37,242 bases of DNA from DATDPY01 sp964395765 (GTDB lineage Bacteria > Bacteroidota > Bacteroidia > Cytophagales > Cyclobacteriaceae): positions 1-37,242 of the forward strand of contig CAYNCU010000011.1 of assembly GCA_964395765.1 (NCBI GenBank), read 5' to 3'. Positions 24,182 through 33,763 of the stretch are shown piece by piece. Within the stretch, counting starts at the first letter, position 1; every line of letters starts with the position of its first letter. Below the pieces are notes generated by a model that worked only from the letters and a program-made list of their open reading frames with translations, made no database searches and was not told the origin of the DNA. Made by a program: the position numbers and the translations under genes.

Positions 24182-26935
24182 GTGCGGAGATTTTTTCTGA
24201 TAATCCTGCTTTTTATTTACATCCTTCCTATTCGGGCGCAGAATTACCAGGATAGCACTTTTTCCGTGGAAGATCGTGTGAAAAGTGCCTTAGGTAACAT
24301 GACCATGGATGAAAAACTCAGCTATATCGGCGGAGTCGATGCTTATTATATTCGCGATATCCCCAGGCTGGGAATCCCGGAATTAAAAATGTCGGACGGA
24401 CCGGTAGGGGTTAGGACCTGGGGGCCTTCTACGGCTTACCCGGCCGGTATATGCAATGCCGCTACCTGGGACCGGAATCTCGTGCAGCAATTGGGTACTG
24501 CACTTGGAAAAGATGCCAGGGCCAGGGGAGTTCATATTCTCCTCGGGCCGGGACTGAATATTTACCGGGCGCCTATGTGCGGCAGGAATTTTGAATATTT
24601 CGGCGAAGATCCATACCTGTCAGGACAAATGGCGGTTCAATTTATCGATGGCGTACAAAGTGAACATGTGGTCGCCACGGCTAAACATTTTGTTGCCAAT
24701 AACCAGGAATGGAACCGGTTTGAAGTGAGTTCCGATATCGACGAAAGAACGCTGCATGAAATTTACCTGCCGGCATTCAGGGCGGCTGTGGAACAGGCAC
24801 ACGTTGGGGCGGTAATGAATGCTTATAATCTCCTAAACGACGAATACTGTACTCAAAATGATCATTTGAACAATGATATCCTGAAAGGTCAATGGGGCTT
24901 TAAAGGGGTTTTGATGAGCGATTGGGGAGCAACCCATGACGGTATTGCCGCTGCTACAGCGGGCCTTGACCTTGAAATGCCTTCCGCGCAATACATGAGC
25001 CCTTCAACCATATCCGATGCCCTGAAGAACGGAAAAGTCACCAACGCAATGTTGGATGATAAAGTCAGCCGGATTCTCAGGATGATTTTTACTTTCGGGT
25101 TTTACGATCATCCTCAAACCGATGCCTCCATACCCCTGGATGACCCGGATAATGATTCCGTAGCACTGAACCTGGCGCGGGAAGGCATAGTTCTGCTTAA
25201 AAACGACAGCATACTGCCTTTTTCGTTGAATAAAATAAAATCACTTGCAGTCATCGGACCTAACTCGGATGACTATGTGGCCGGTGGAGGAAGCTCCTAT
25301 ACTACGCCCTTTCACTATGTATCGGTGGCGCAGGGTATTTCAGATTTAGCCGGAGGTAAACTGAAAATCAATCTTTCCGGGGCATTATCCTATGATTATT
25401 TTGCAAAAAAGTCGTTTTTCTATGCCTCTCCCGGTTCCGGTATAAAAGGTCTTACCGGCGAATACTTTTCAAATCAGAATTTAAGCGGCGATCCGGTTGG
25501 GGTTCGGATTGATTCTGTAATAGATTTTCAATGGCCGGACGCAGTTGGAATAACAGGAATGCCTGCGGATCATTTTTCGGTTCGCTGGACCGGGGTCATC
25601 AGGCCGGATACAAGCGCCGTTTATACCTTTTATGGTAGTGCGGATGACGGCTTCCGGCTTTGGGTGGATGATAATGAAATAATCAATAACTGGACAGACA
25701 TAACTACCAATACGGTATCCGCCAAATTTTCCATGACTGCCGGTAAGGAATATTCTGTCAAATTGGAATATTATGATAATACAGGTCCGGCACAGGTTTC
25801 CCTGGGTTATGAAGCCGCCGGCGGCATTTATAAGGAAGTTTACGAGGCAGCATCCGCATCAGATGCGGCAATCCTTTGCCTTGGATTTAACAGCCTGAGC
25901 GAAGGAGAAGGGTCGGATCGCCCCTTTACACTGGATAACTTGCAGGACAGCCTTCTGAACCTGGTGACATCTGTCAATTCCAATACAGTTGTCATTCTTA
26001 ATGCGGGAGGGAACGTGGAAATGCAAAGCTGGATCGGGAAGGTCAGGGGATTAATACACGCCTGGTACCCGGGCCAGGAGGGGGGTAAAGCATTGGCGGA
26101 AATTTTATTCGGACAAACCAACCCGAGCGGGAAGTTACCGGTAACTTTTGAAAAGCAGTGGAAAGATAACCCGGTTTACATGAATTATTATGCGAATAAC
26201 GGGCCTCGGGATATCCAATACAATGAAGGGCTCTTTGTCGGCTATCGCTATTATGACAGTTATCATGTGTCGCCGATGTTTCCTTTTGGTTTCGGCCTTT
26301 CCTACACGACATTTGAATATTCGGATCTTGCGGTGACAAAAGATACCATGGATCAGTATAAAGTATCCTTTAAAATTAAAAACACGGGAAAGCGGGCAGG
26401 TGCGGAGGTTGCACAATTGTATGTAGGACAAGAAAACCCCGTCATCACAAATCCGGTAAAAGAGTTGAAGGATTTTGCCAGGGTTTTTCTTCAGGCCGGG
26501 GAAGTGAAAACCGTCACGATGAACCTGGGCAGGGAAGCTTTTGAATATTTTAATGTTGACCGGAATGCATGGGCCGTGGATAAAGGAAATTATGATATTA
26601 TCATCGGGGCTTCTTCCGAGGATGAACGATTACGTAACACCGTGACGATCGATAAGGATACGGTAATAACGGCCCTGCGGAAAAGTTACCGGGAAAACGG
26701 AACTATTTCCATTTTCCCTGTCCCTGCCGATAATTATTTAGTCATTCAATCCGGTTCAGGAACTTTGGTTTCATTATGGATCTGCGGACTGGATGGAAAA
26801 ATATACGATCATAAAAACTTAAAGGGAAATCAATTTGAATATGATTGCAGGAGTATTCCGGATGGGATATATTTATATAAGGTAATTACCGGCCGTCAGG
26901 TTTTCACCGGGAAATTTATCATCTGCCATAAATAA
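24182..26935 (+). CDS. GH3 beta-glycosidase with PA14 insert and T9SS sorting domain
   Basis: A 917-residue secreted enzyme with a GTG start at 24182; the upstream in-frame ATG at 24146 is closed by TAG two codons later. The signal peptide is RRFFLIILLFIYILPIRAQ. The GH3 N-domain (about 30-330) has KMSDGPVGVR, KHF (168-170) and the nucleophile Asp247 in LMSDWGA. The C-domain is split by a PA14 domain (about 417-555, GEYFSNQ, SADDGFRLWVDD), which usually binds carbohydrate and sits beside the active site. A fibronectin III-like domain follows. The last ~80 residues are a Por/T9SS sorting domain (ISIFPVPADNYLVI, GIYLYKV). Probable activity is beta-glucosidase or beta-xylosidase. Phosphoketolase starts 23 bases downstream. 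Confidence 0.9.
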   Translation: MRRFFLIILLFIYILPIRAQNYQDSTFSVEDRVKSALGNMTMDEKLSYIGGVDAYYIRDIPRLGIPELKMSDGPVGVRTWGPSTAYPAGICNAATWDRNLVQQLGTALGKDARARGVHILLGPGLNIYRAPMCGRNFEYFGEDPYLSGQMAVQFIDGVQSEHVVATAKHFVANNQEWNRFEVSSDIDERTLHEIYLPAFRAAVEQAHVGAVMNAYNLLNDEYCTQNDHLNNDILKGQWGFKGVLMSDWGATHDGIAAATAGLDLEMPSAQYMSPSTISDALKNGKVTNAMLDDKVSRILRMIFTFGFYDHPQTDASIPLDDPDNDSVALNLAREGIVLLKNDSILPFSLNKIKSLAVIGPNSDDYVAGGGSSYTTPFHYVSVAQGISDLAGGKLKINLSGALSYDYFAKKSFFYASPGSGIKGLTGEYFSNQNLSGDPVGVRIDSVIDFQWPDAVGITGMPADHFSVRWTGVIRPDTSAVYTFYGSADDGFRLWVDDNEIINNWTDITTNTVSAKFSMTAGKEYSVKLEYYDNTGPAQVSLGYEAAGGIYKEVYEAASASDAAILCLGFNSLSEGEGSDRPFTLDNLQDSLLNLVTSVNSNTVVILNAGGNVEMQSWIGKVRGLIHAWYPGQEGGKALAEILFGQTNPSGKLPVTFEKQWKDNPVYMNYYANNGPRDIQYNEGLFVGYRYYDSYHVSPMFPFGFGLSYTTFEYSDLAVTKDTMDQYKVSFKIKNTGKRAGAEVAQLYVGQENPVITNPVKELKDFARVFLQAGEVKTVTMNLGREAFEYFNVDRNAWAVDKGNYDIIIGASSEDERLRNTVTIDKDTVITALRKSYRENGTISIFPVPADNYLVIQSGSGTLVSLWICGLDGKIYDHKNLKGNQFEYDCRSIPDGIYLYKVITGRQVFTGKFIICHK

Positions 26936-26958
26936 TTTTGGACTTCTAAAAACGTGTC

Positions 26959-29331
26959 ATGGAAAAACGAGAATCAACCTCCCTAACTTCTGAAGAAATA
27001 AAAAAAATCAATGCTTACTGGCGGGCGGCCAACTACCTTTCAGTCGGCCAGATCTATCTGCTGGATAATCCGTTGTTACGCGAACCGCTAAAGCTGGATC
27101 ATGTTAAACCCCGGCTTCTCGGACACTGGGGTACTACACCAGGTCTTAATTTTATTTACGTTCACCTGAACCGGCTGATAAAAAAACATGACCTGGATGC
27201 CATTTATATCACCGGCCCGGGACACGGCGGACCCGGTCTCGTCGCGAATGCCTATCTCGAAGGAACTTACAGCGAAACCTATCCCGACATCACCCGCGAC
27301 ATGGAAGGGATGAAAAAACTTTTCAAACAATTTTCATTTCCGGGTGGCATTCCCAGCCATGTGGCACCTGAAACACCCGGTTCCATCCATGAAGGAGGAG
27401 AACTGGGATATTCCCTCCTGCATGCCTACGGCGCTGTTTTCGATAATCCCGGCCTGATCGCGTTTTGCGTAGTGGGGGATGGAGAAGCCGAAACAGGCCC
27501 GCTGGCCACGAGCTGGCATTCCAATAAATTTCTGAACCCTGTTCATGACGGCGTTGTCGTTCCCATCCTTCACCTTAACGGCTATAAAATTGCAAACCCC
27601 ACCGTTTTGGGAAGGTTGCCCGATGATGAACTTAAGGATTTATTTAAAGGATACGGCCATAAGATTTATATCGTGGAAGGCGATGATCCTGAAAAGATGC
27701 ACCCTGAAATGGCCTCCACCCTGGAAGAGGTAAATAAGGAAATAAAGAGCATCGTTGATAAGATCCGCAAAGAGGGTTTTAAGGAAAGACCAAACTGGCC
27801 GATGATCATTTTAAGGACACCGAAAGGCTGGACGGGACCCAAGGAGGTGGATGGAGTAAAGATTGAAGGCACTTTCCGTTCCCACCAGGTACCCCTGGCG
27901 GAACTGGCCACGAAACCGGCCCATCTGAAGATGCTTGAACAATGGATGAAAAGTTATAAACCTGAGGAATTATTCGATAAGGACGGGACATTGATAAACG
28001 AGTTATCGGAACTGGCCCCGGCAGGTGACCGGAGGATGAGCGCAAACCCCAATGCCAATGGAGGGATCCTCCTGAAGGAACTTAAAATGCCGGATTTCAG
28101 GGATTATGCAGTTAAAATAAATAAGCCGGGAACTTCGGAAGCAGAATCAACACGGATCATGGGCGCCTTTTTAAGGGATATCATGAAAAAAAACGCAGCT
28201 AACCGAAATTTCAGGGTCATGAGCCCTGATGAAGCTAATTCAAATCGACTGAATGCATTGTTCGAAGTAACTGACAGGGTTTCTACGGGGAAAATAATAC
28301 CGGAAGATGATCATATTACACCCGATGGCCGGGTGATGGAGGTACTGAGCGAACATATGTGCCAGGGCTGGCTCGAGGGATATCTTTTAACCGGAAGACA
28401 CGGATTCTTTTCATGTTATGAGGCCTTTATTCATATTATTGATTCTATGTTTAACCAGCATGCCAAGTGGTTGAAAGTGACCCGCCATATTCCCTGGCGA
28501 CGGCCGATCGCTTCGCTGAATTATTTACTGACTTCCCACGTTTGGCGCCAGGATCATAATGGATTCAGTCACCAGGACCCGGGGTTTATCGATCATGTGG
28601 TGAACAAGAAAGCTGAAATTGTGCGTGTATACCTGCCGCCGGATGCCAATACCCTGTTGTCGGTAACCGATCATTGCCTGCGGAGCCGGAACTATATCAA
28701 TGTGATCGTTGCCGGGAAACAACCCGAATTGCAGTGGCTGGATATGGAGTCGGCCATAAAGCATTGTACGGCCGGGATCGGAATCTGGGAATGGGCCAGC
28801 AACGACCAGGGTGTGGAACCCGATGTGGTGATGGCTTGTGCCGGGGACGTGCCAACCCTCGAAACATTGGCCGCTGTTGAAATATTAAGAACTAATTTCA
28901 AAGAGCTGAAAATTAGGGTCGTGAACGTCATTGATTTAATGACCCTTGAACCCGAAACCGAACATCCGCACGGCCTATCCGAAAAGAATTTTGACGGACT
29001 GTTCACCACCGACAAGCCGATAATTTTTGCCTTTCACGGATACCCTTGGCTGATCCACCGCCTGACTTACCGGCGCATTAATCATAAAAATCTACACGTC
29101 CGTGGCTATAAGGAGGAAGGCACGACCACTACTCCGTTTGATATGGTGGTTTTAAACGAACTGGATCGTTTCCACCTGGTGATGGATGTGATCGATCGTG
29201 TACCCCAACTGATGAAAATCGGGGCCCATGTGAAACAGGATATGCGAAACCGGTTGTTGGATCATAAGGAATATATACAAAGGTACGGCGCGGATATGCC
29301 GGAGGTATTGAACTGGAAGTGGTCGATATAG
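26959..29331 (+). CDS. xfp: Phosphoketolase (xylulose-5-P / fructose-6-P)
   Basis: A 790-residue thiamine-diphosphate enzyme of normal family length. It cleaves xylulose-5-phosphate, and often fructose-6-phosphate, to acetyl phosphate plus glyceraldehyde-3-phosphate or erythrose-4-phosphate. The N-terminal domain has YITGPGHGGPGLVAN and the TPP/metal motif VVGDGEAETGPLATSWHSNKF. The central domain has EGYLLTGRHGFFSCYEAF and TSHVWRQDHNGFSHQDPGF. The C-terminus has GYPWLIHRLTYRR and RGYKEEGTTTTPFDM. Its ATG lies 23 bases after the GH3 stop, so the two are probably co-transcribed. No acetate kinase or phosphotransacetylase gene is nearby. Whether it prefers X5P or F6P cannot be told from sequence alone. 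Confidence 0.93.
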   Translation: MEKRESTSLTSEEIKKINAYWRAANYLSVGQIYLLDNPLLREPLKLDHVKPRLLGHWGTTPGLNFIYVHLNRLIKKHDLDAIYITGPGHGGPGLVANAYLEGTYSETYPDITRDMEGMKKLFKQFSFPGGIPSHVAPETPGSIHEGGELGYSLLHAYGAVFDNPGLIAFCVVGDGEAETGPLATSWHSNKFLNPVHDGVVVPILHLNGYKIANPTVLGRLPDDELKDLFKGYGHKIYIVEGDDPEKMHPEMASTLEEVNKEIKSIVDKIRKEGFKERPNWPMIILRTPKGWTGPKEVDGVKIEGTFRSHQVPLAELATKPAHLKMLEQWMKSYKPEELFDKDGTLINELSELAPAGDRRMSANPNANGGILLKELKMPDFRDYAVKINKPGTSEAESTRIMGAFLRDIMKKNAANRNFRVMSPDEANSNRLNALFEVTDRVSTGKIIPEDDHITPDGRVMEVLSEHMCQGWLEGYLLTGRHGFFSCYEAFIHIIDSMFNQHAKWLKVTRHIPWRRPIASLNYLLTSHVWRQDHNGFSHQDPGFIDHVVNKKAEIVRVYLPPDANTLLSVTDHCLRSRNYINVIVAGKQPELQWLDMESAIKHCTAGIGIWEWASNDQGVEPDVVMACAGDVPTLETLAAVEILRTNFKELKIRVVNVIDLMTLEPETEHPHGLSEKNFDGLFTTDKPIIFAFHGYPWLIHRLTYRRINHKNLHVRGYKEEGTTTTPFDMVVLNELDRFHLVMDVIDRVPQLMKIGAHVKQDMRNRLLDHKEYIQRYGADMPEVLNWKWSI

Positions 29332-29340
29332 ATCACGCAA

Positions 29341-29399
29341 GTTAAGTTTCGCGCAAAGACGCCAGGATCGCAAAGATTTAATATTGAAATTCAATCTTT
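29341..29399. repeat. GCAAAGACG-type repeat and small stem after phosphoketolase
   Basis: GCGCAAAGACGCCAGGATCGCAAAG (in two GCAAAG blocks) belongs to the same repeat family as the array at 1-232. AAAGATT (29372-29378) and AATCTTT (29393-29399) can pair over 7 bases, which may help termination, though no T run follows. Confidence 0.5.
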
Positions 29400-29495
29400 C
29401 CCGCATTCATTCCTTGTATTAAGAAACATCACTTCCTTAAATTCAGGCAGAAATAATCAATTGGTCAATTGCGCTTATAGTATTATTTTTATAGG

Positions 29496-31418
29496 ATGAA
29501 AACTGCATGCTTATTTTTCACGGCGATGATCCTTATTGGATTCAACGCCCGTGCCCAATACGATCCCAACACATTATACATTCCCAGGAATATAAAACAG
29601 GCGTATGCCAACGGCACCCGATCCATGGACGGACGGCCCGGCAAAAATTACTGGCAAAACCACAGCCGCTACGATATTCATATCAACGTGGATCCGAAAA
29701 CAAGGAAGCTGGAAGGTCATGAACAGATCGTCTATTTTAACAACAGCCCCGATACTTTAAATTCCATTGTTTTCAGATTAACCCAGAATGTTCATAAACC
29801 GGGAGCCGTATTGGCTTCCCCCAGGGATTCCACCTTTTTTACTTCCGGAATTCATATCGATTCCTTTTCCGAAAATGACAGCCTGAAACCATGGGACGAA
29901 CTCCCTTATTTTAATACTTTTCAGCGGGTACGCCTTTCCCATCCCTTGATGCCCGGCGATTCCATGCAATTTGCTTTTCAATGGCACTATACGATCTCCC
30001 TGTCCAATGACCGGGAAGGAATGATTGATTCAACCACTTTTTATATCGGTTATTTCTACCCGCGGGTTGCGGTGTATGATGATTATGAAGGATGGAATAC
30101 CATTGAGTTTAATAACTTTATAGAATTTTATAACGATTTCAATGATTATACCTTAAGCGTTGAGGTACCCGGCAATTATGCTGTGTGGGCAACGGGAAGA
30201 CTGTTAAATATTTCAGATGTCATGCAGCCTGAAATTGCAGAAAGATTCAAAAAGTCGGAAAGCACGGATGATCCGGTACATGTGATTACACAGGACGATT
30301 GGAAGGCGAAAAAAGTTACCCGTGAAAATGAAATGAATACCTGGAAATGGAAGGCCGGTAATGTTTCCGATGTGTCTGTGGTCATCAGCGACCATTTCGA
30401 CTGGGATGCTTCCAGTATAGTGGTGGATAATGCGGCGGGCCGAAGAGCGTCCGTACAGGCTGTTTATTGTGACACGGTATCTGATTTTAAATATGAAATC
30501 GGGATGGAACGAGAAGCTTTAAATTATTTGTCACATGTATGGCCGGGTGTTCCCTATCCTTATGAAAAAACCGTCGTTGTCCAGTCTTATAACGGCGGAG
30601 GAATGGAATACCCTATGATGGTGAATGAAAGTACCTTCGGCAATGATACTTCCTTGCAAGAATCGGTGGTTTCCCATGAAATTGCCCATACCTATATGCC
30701 CTTTTACATGGGGATCAACGAAACGCAATATGCCTTCATGGATGAGGGCTGGGCCACTACATTCGAATACCTGATCGATTATAAAATGCTGGGAAAGGAA
30801 AAAGCAGATAAACTGTTTAAGGGCTTTAATGTCATCTGGACTATTTACCGGAAAGGAATGTTGCATGACCATTCCCAGGATTATGATATGCCTGACATTT
30901 CACCCAGTCCAAATCTTTCCACGGCTTATGAAATGAACGCCTATGGAAAGCCTTCCCTGGCCTATCTTGCTTTAAAGGATTACCTGGGTGATGAAATGTT
31001 CGGTAAATGCCTCCATGAGTATATGAATCGCTGGCACGGCAAACACCCCATGCCATGGGATTTCTTTTACACTTTTAATGACGCGTCCGGTAAAAACCTG
31101 AACTGGTTCTGGAACAACTGGTTCTTTTCAAATAATTATATGGATATTGGCATCCGCAATGTTTCTCAGACCCGGGGAGGGTACACGCTGGACCTGGATA
31201 ACATAGGCGGGATGGCTATGCCCTTTGATGTGAAAGTTACCTGGACCGATGGATCTGTGGAGGTCATTCACCAGACTCCGGGAGTTTGGGAAAAATCAAT
31301 TAAATCAGCTTCCATAAAAATCGATTCAAAGAAGAAGAAGTTAAAATCAATTGTCCTTGACGGGGGAATCTATATGGATGCGAATGAAAAAGATAATACC
31401 TGGATGAACAATAAATAA
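29496..31418 (+). CDS. Secreted M1-like zinc metallopeptidase
   Basis: A 640-residue protein with a signal peptide (MKTACLFFTAMILIGFNARAQ, cleaved after about residue 20). The gluzincin signature is HEIAH at 394-398 with the third zinc ligand Glu417, exactly 18 residues after His398. GGGMEYP (about 367-373) stands where M1 aminopeptidases have GAMEN. An N-terminal beta-sandwich domain (RYDIHINVDPKTRKLEGHEQIVYFNN) and a C-terminal segment after about 540 complete the M1 layout. The protein lacks a lipobox and T9SS domain, so it is probably periplasmic. Specificity is unknown. It follows phosphoketolase with a 164-base gap containing repeats. Confidence 0.9.
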   Translation: MKTACLFFTAMILIGFNARAQYDPNTLYIPRNIKQAYANGTRSMDGRPGKNYWQNHSRYDIHINVDPKTRKLEGHEQIVYFNNSPDTLNSIVFRLTQNVHKPGAVLASPRDSTFFTSGIHIDSFSENDSLKPWDELPYFNTFQRVRLSHPLMPGDSMQFAFQWHYTISLSNDREGMIDSTTFYIGYFYPRVAVYDDYEGWNTIEFNNFIEFYNDFNDYTLSVEVPGNYAVWATGRLLNISDVMQPEIAERFKKSESTDDPVHVITQDDWKAKKVTRENEMNTWKWKAGNVSDVSVVISDHFDWDASSIVVDNAAGRRASVQAVYCDTVSDFKYEIGMEREALNYLSHVWPGVPYPYEKTVVVQSYNGGGMEYPMMVNESTFGNDTSLQESVVSHEIAHTYMPFYMGINETQYAFMDEGWATTFEYLIDYKMLGKEKADKLFKGFNVIWTIYRKGMLHDHSQDYDMPDISPSPNLSTAYEMNAYGKPSLAYLALKDYLGDEMFGKCLHEYMNRWHGKHPMPWDFFYTFNDASGKNLNWFWNNWFFSNNYMDIGIRNVSQTRGGYTLDLDNIGGMAMPFDVKVTWTDGSVEVIHQTPGVWEKSIKSASIKIDSKKKKLKSIVLDGGIYMDANEKDNTWMNNK

Positions 31419-31422
31419 ATTC

Positions 31423-31517
31423 AATATTCAATATCCAACCTCCAATTTCCAAAATCGGTCAGGTAAAAGAGAAATTTTTTTCGGAAGTTGAAAATTGGAG
31501 GTTGAAATTTGAATATT
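31423..31517. repeat. Large imperfect inverted repeat between convergent genes
   Basis: The left arm 31423-31452 and the right arm 31488-31517 are about 30 bases each and nearly inverse. The perfect inner part is CAACCTCCAATTT / AAATTGGAGGTTG, broken only by single-base differences near it. The loop is about 35 bases. It lies between the stops of the peptidase gene and the YtxH-like gene and may terminate both. Confidence 0.6.
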
Positions 31518-31525
31518 CGCGCCTG

Positions 31526-31801
31526 TTAATTGCTTGCAACTAAATTTTTCTTGGTTTCATTGAGTTTCTCCTTGCCTTTCTGTGAAAGCCCCGAAACTTC
31601 CGTCTTTATCTCATCAAGCTTTTTGGAGACATCATCAATGAAATCTCCGAATTTTCCTTTTACGGCGTCGGCATAATCTTCACTTTTCTTGGAAATTTTT
31701 TTCCGTGTAACGGAACCTTTTTCAGGAGCATACAAAACACCTAATACGGTACCTGCAGCCATGCCGGCCATAATACCAATTAATACTTTTCCAGCGCTCA
31801 T
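31526..31801 (-). CDS. YtxH-like small membrane-anchored protein
   Basis: A 91-residue protein with one N-terminal helix (KVLIGIMAGMAAGTVLGVLYAPEKGSVTRKKI) that carries the Gly-rich pattern and YAPEKG turn typical of YtxH/Gvp-like proteins. The rest is a Lys/Asp/Glu-rich amphipathic helix (about 35-88) that may be a coiled coil. Proteins of this kind are inner-membrane anchored and often induced by stress, but their role is not known. It is convergent with the peptidase gene and precedes, on the same strand, the gap to the small membrane protein at 32172. Confidence 0.82.
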   Translation of the reverse strand: MSAGKVLIGIMAGMAAGTVLGVLYAPEKGSVTRKKISKKSEDYADAVKGKFGDFIDDVSKKLDEIKTEVSGLSQKGKEKLNETKKNLVASN

Positions 31802-32171
31802 AATTTTATATTTTAAGGTTTAACATCAATTTTTTTATTTTTGGAACACGTCCCTATCTATATTTACGGGATAAAAGCTGTCTTGTTTCAAAACCCTTAC
31901 ACGGATCCTGTGAAAAAATGTTAACAGAAGCAGGTTTATATTGTATGAAAAGTTTTCCTGAGGGAATCGGACTGATTATTCGAAAGACGTTTAAAAAAAT
32001 GTTTACACTCAACTACCTGCTACCGCCTTCGATAGCATTTCCACACTAATGACAAACGACCCTCTGACCTCCGACCTCTGACCTCCGACCTCCGACCTCC
32101 GTCATTAGCTACCTGCAAACTAATTGATATTTAAATAACAGAAGCCGGGAATGTATTCTGTCACGAAGCAC
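31802..32171. other. Gene-free 370-base intergenic region
   Basis: It separates two minus-strand genes. Its right half contains the heptamer array described separately and a CTACCTGC sequence that occurs twice, on either side of the array (near 32014 and 32109). The left half, next to the YtxH-like start, is A/T-rich and must hold that gene's promoter. I see no coding sequence. Confidence 0.45.
32046..32108. repeat. CTCYGAC heptamer array bounded by inverted repeats
   Basis: Six head-to-tail heptamers occupy 32062-32103: CTCTGAC, CTCCGAC, CTCTGAC, CTCCGAC, CTCCGAC, CTCCGTC. The array is framed by CTAATGAC (32046-32053) and its exact inverse GTCATTAG (32101-32108), the latter overlapping the last unit. 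The units give a strongly purine/pyrimidine-biased tract. Confidence 0.7.
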
Positions 32172-32393
32172 CTACTCCTTTTCCCGGTAATTTGTTCTCC
32201 GGTGAACGATGAGCAAAACGCCGATAATAATTACGATCAGTGGCCAGAATATGAACCAATTGCCGTTAAAGCTATCTTCATTTCCGCCTCCCGCAAAATA
32301 GATCCCTAACAGCCAGTTCCGGATCAGAATTATGAGGCCGATTACAATTATGAAGGCGGGAACTATTATTCCCCTTTTTGTTACATCAGACAT
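32172..32393 (-). CDS. Small two-helix membrane protein (DUF5668/LiaF-like)
   Basis: A 73-residue protein with two membrane helices (about 9-27 and 46-64) joined by a Gly/Asn/Asp-rich loop and a basic C-terminal tail (HRRTNYREKE). The pattern of IIVPAFIIVIGLIILIRN followed by WFIFWPLIVIIIGVLLI resembles the small membrane proteins annotated DUF5668 or the LiaI/LiaF transmembrane region, often near envelope-stress genes. No sensor kinase is present here. It is divergent from the GH18 gene (176-base gap) and may be an independent unit. Confidence 0.75.
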   Translation of the reverse strand: MSDVTKRGIIVPAFIIVIGLIILIRNWLLGIYFAGGGNEDSFNGNWFIFWPLIVIIIGVLLIVHRRTNYREKE

Positions 32394-32569
32394 GGTTGTA
32401 TCATTTAAAAAGTGTTCTGATTATATTACGTAAAATGAATGCTCCGGGTCATTAAAATACCGGTGAATAATCATTTTATACCGGCCGATAAACAATTATT
32501 TTTTGCTATATTGAATTCGCTTTTAAAAGGAAATTATTTTTTCTGATTTTTAAATAAAACAGTAATTCC

Positions 32570-33763
32570 ATGAAGTCCATAAAACCATTACTTCCGTTTT
32601 TTATATTCCTGATGTTCGTTTCCTGCGAAAAGAAGGATAACCCGGCCCTGTACAAAGGGATTGGCATAATGGCCTATTATTATCCTTCCCGGGGCGGCGC
32701 CGGCCCCGAAGAGCTTCCGCTGAATAAGCTGAGCCATATTTTTTATGCCTTTACCGAGGTGATCGGTAACGAGATGAAATTCCCTGACGATTCATCGGGC
32801 TTAAAGCTTAAGATGCTGGTCGACCAGAAGAAGCACCACCCGATGCTGAAGGTCATGGTTTCCTGTGGCGGCTGGGGAGGATCCGGCGGCTTTTCCGAAA
32901 TGGCCAGAACACCGGAAACCCGGCATCAGTTTGTGACAAGTGCCGTTGATTTTGTCAATCGATACCAACTCGACGGCCTTGATATCGATTGGGAATACCC
33001 GGGTATGAAAGGCATCGGGAATCCATTTATCCCCGAAGACAAGGAAAACTTTACTTCCCTGATGCGCGAATTGAGGATTGCTTTGGATTCCACGGGCAGG
33101 CCCCTGTTGTTAACCTTTGCTGCGGCCGGCTGGGAAGGTTACTATGAACATATCGAGCTGAACAAGGTAATGAAATATGCCAATTACATCAACCTTATGA
33201 CCTATGATAATGTGGAAGGAGGAACGCCATATACGGCCCATCATACCAACCTGGGATTAATTAAACCCGAAGATATAAGCGGCACACCGGCCGACAGTGT
33301 TATGATTGCCGAAAAAGATACGCTTGGCCCCAATTCCGCTGAAAAGATAATTTCCTATTGCATTGACCATGGCGTTAATCCAAAACAGATCCTGATCGGT
33401 GCAGCCTTTTACGGCCATGCCTGGAAAGGAGTGCCGCCTGCCAATCACGGATTATACCAGTTGAACAAGGGTCCCTGGCGCCAGAATACCCGGTATTATT
33501 CGATCCGGGAAAATTATGAGAATAAGAACGGCTTCACCCGTTACTGGGACCCCCATGCCGATGCACCGTATTTATACAACCCGACGGACAGCGTTTTCAT
33601 TTCTTACGAAGATACGATGTCGATCCGGTTAAAAACAGCATACGCGGTAAAGCAGGGCCTTGGCGGGATCATGTTCTGGCAATTGCTGGGAGATGCCCCG
33701 AAAGACGGATTGCTGGATGCCATATATAAGGAAAAGTTGAAGCTGGAACAAAATGAAAACTAA
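32570..33763 (+). CDS. GH18 chitinase-like lipoprotein
   Basis: A 397-residue protein with a lipoprotein signal (FVSC, Cys19), so it is probably anchored in the outer membrane. The barrel runs from GIGIMAYYYP to the end. The catalytic motif DGLDIDWEYP places Glu142 as acid/base and Asp140 as its helper. Other barrel residues are MVSCGGWGG, NLMTYD and IGAAFYGHAW. The C-terminal GGIMFWQLLGDAPKDGLLDAI is characteristic of single-domain chitinases of subfamily A. A chitinase-insertion-like segment (about 285-330) is present. Likely substrates are chitin or chito-oligosaccharides. The GH10 gene overlaps its 3' end by 11 bases, implying translational coupling. Confidence 0.92.
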   Translation: MKSIKPLLPFFIFLMFVSCEKKDNPALYKGIGIMAYYYPSRGGAGPEELPLNKLSHIFYAFTEVIGNEMKFPDDSSGLKLKMLVDQKKHHPMLKVMVSCGGWGGSGGFSEMARTPETRHQFVTSAVDFVNRYQLDGLDIDWEYPGMKGIGNPFIPEDKENFTSLMRELRIALDSTGRPLLLTFAAAGWEGYYEHIELNKVMKYANYINLMTYDNVEGGTPYTAHHTNLGLIKPEDISGTPADSVMIAEKDTLGPNSAEKIISYCIDHGVNPKQILIGAAFYGHAWKGVPPANHGLYQLNKGPWRQNTRYYSIRENYENKNGFTRYWDPHADAPYLYNPTDSVFISYEDTMSIRLKTAYAVKQGLGGIMFWQLLGDAPKDGLLDAIYKEKLKLEQNEN

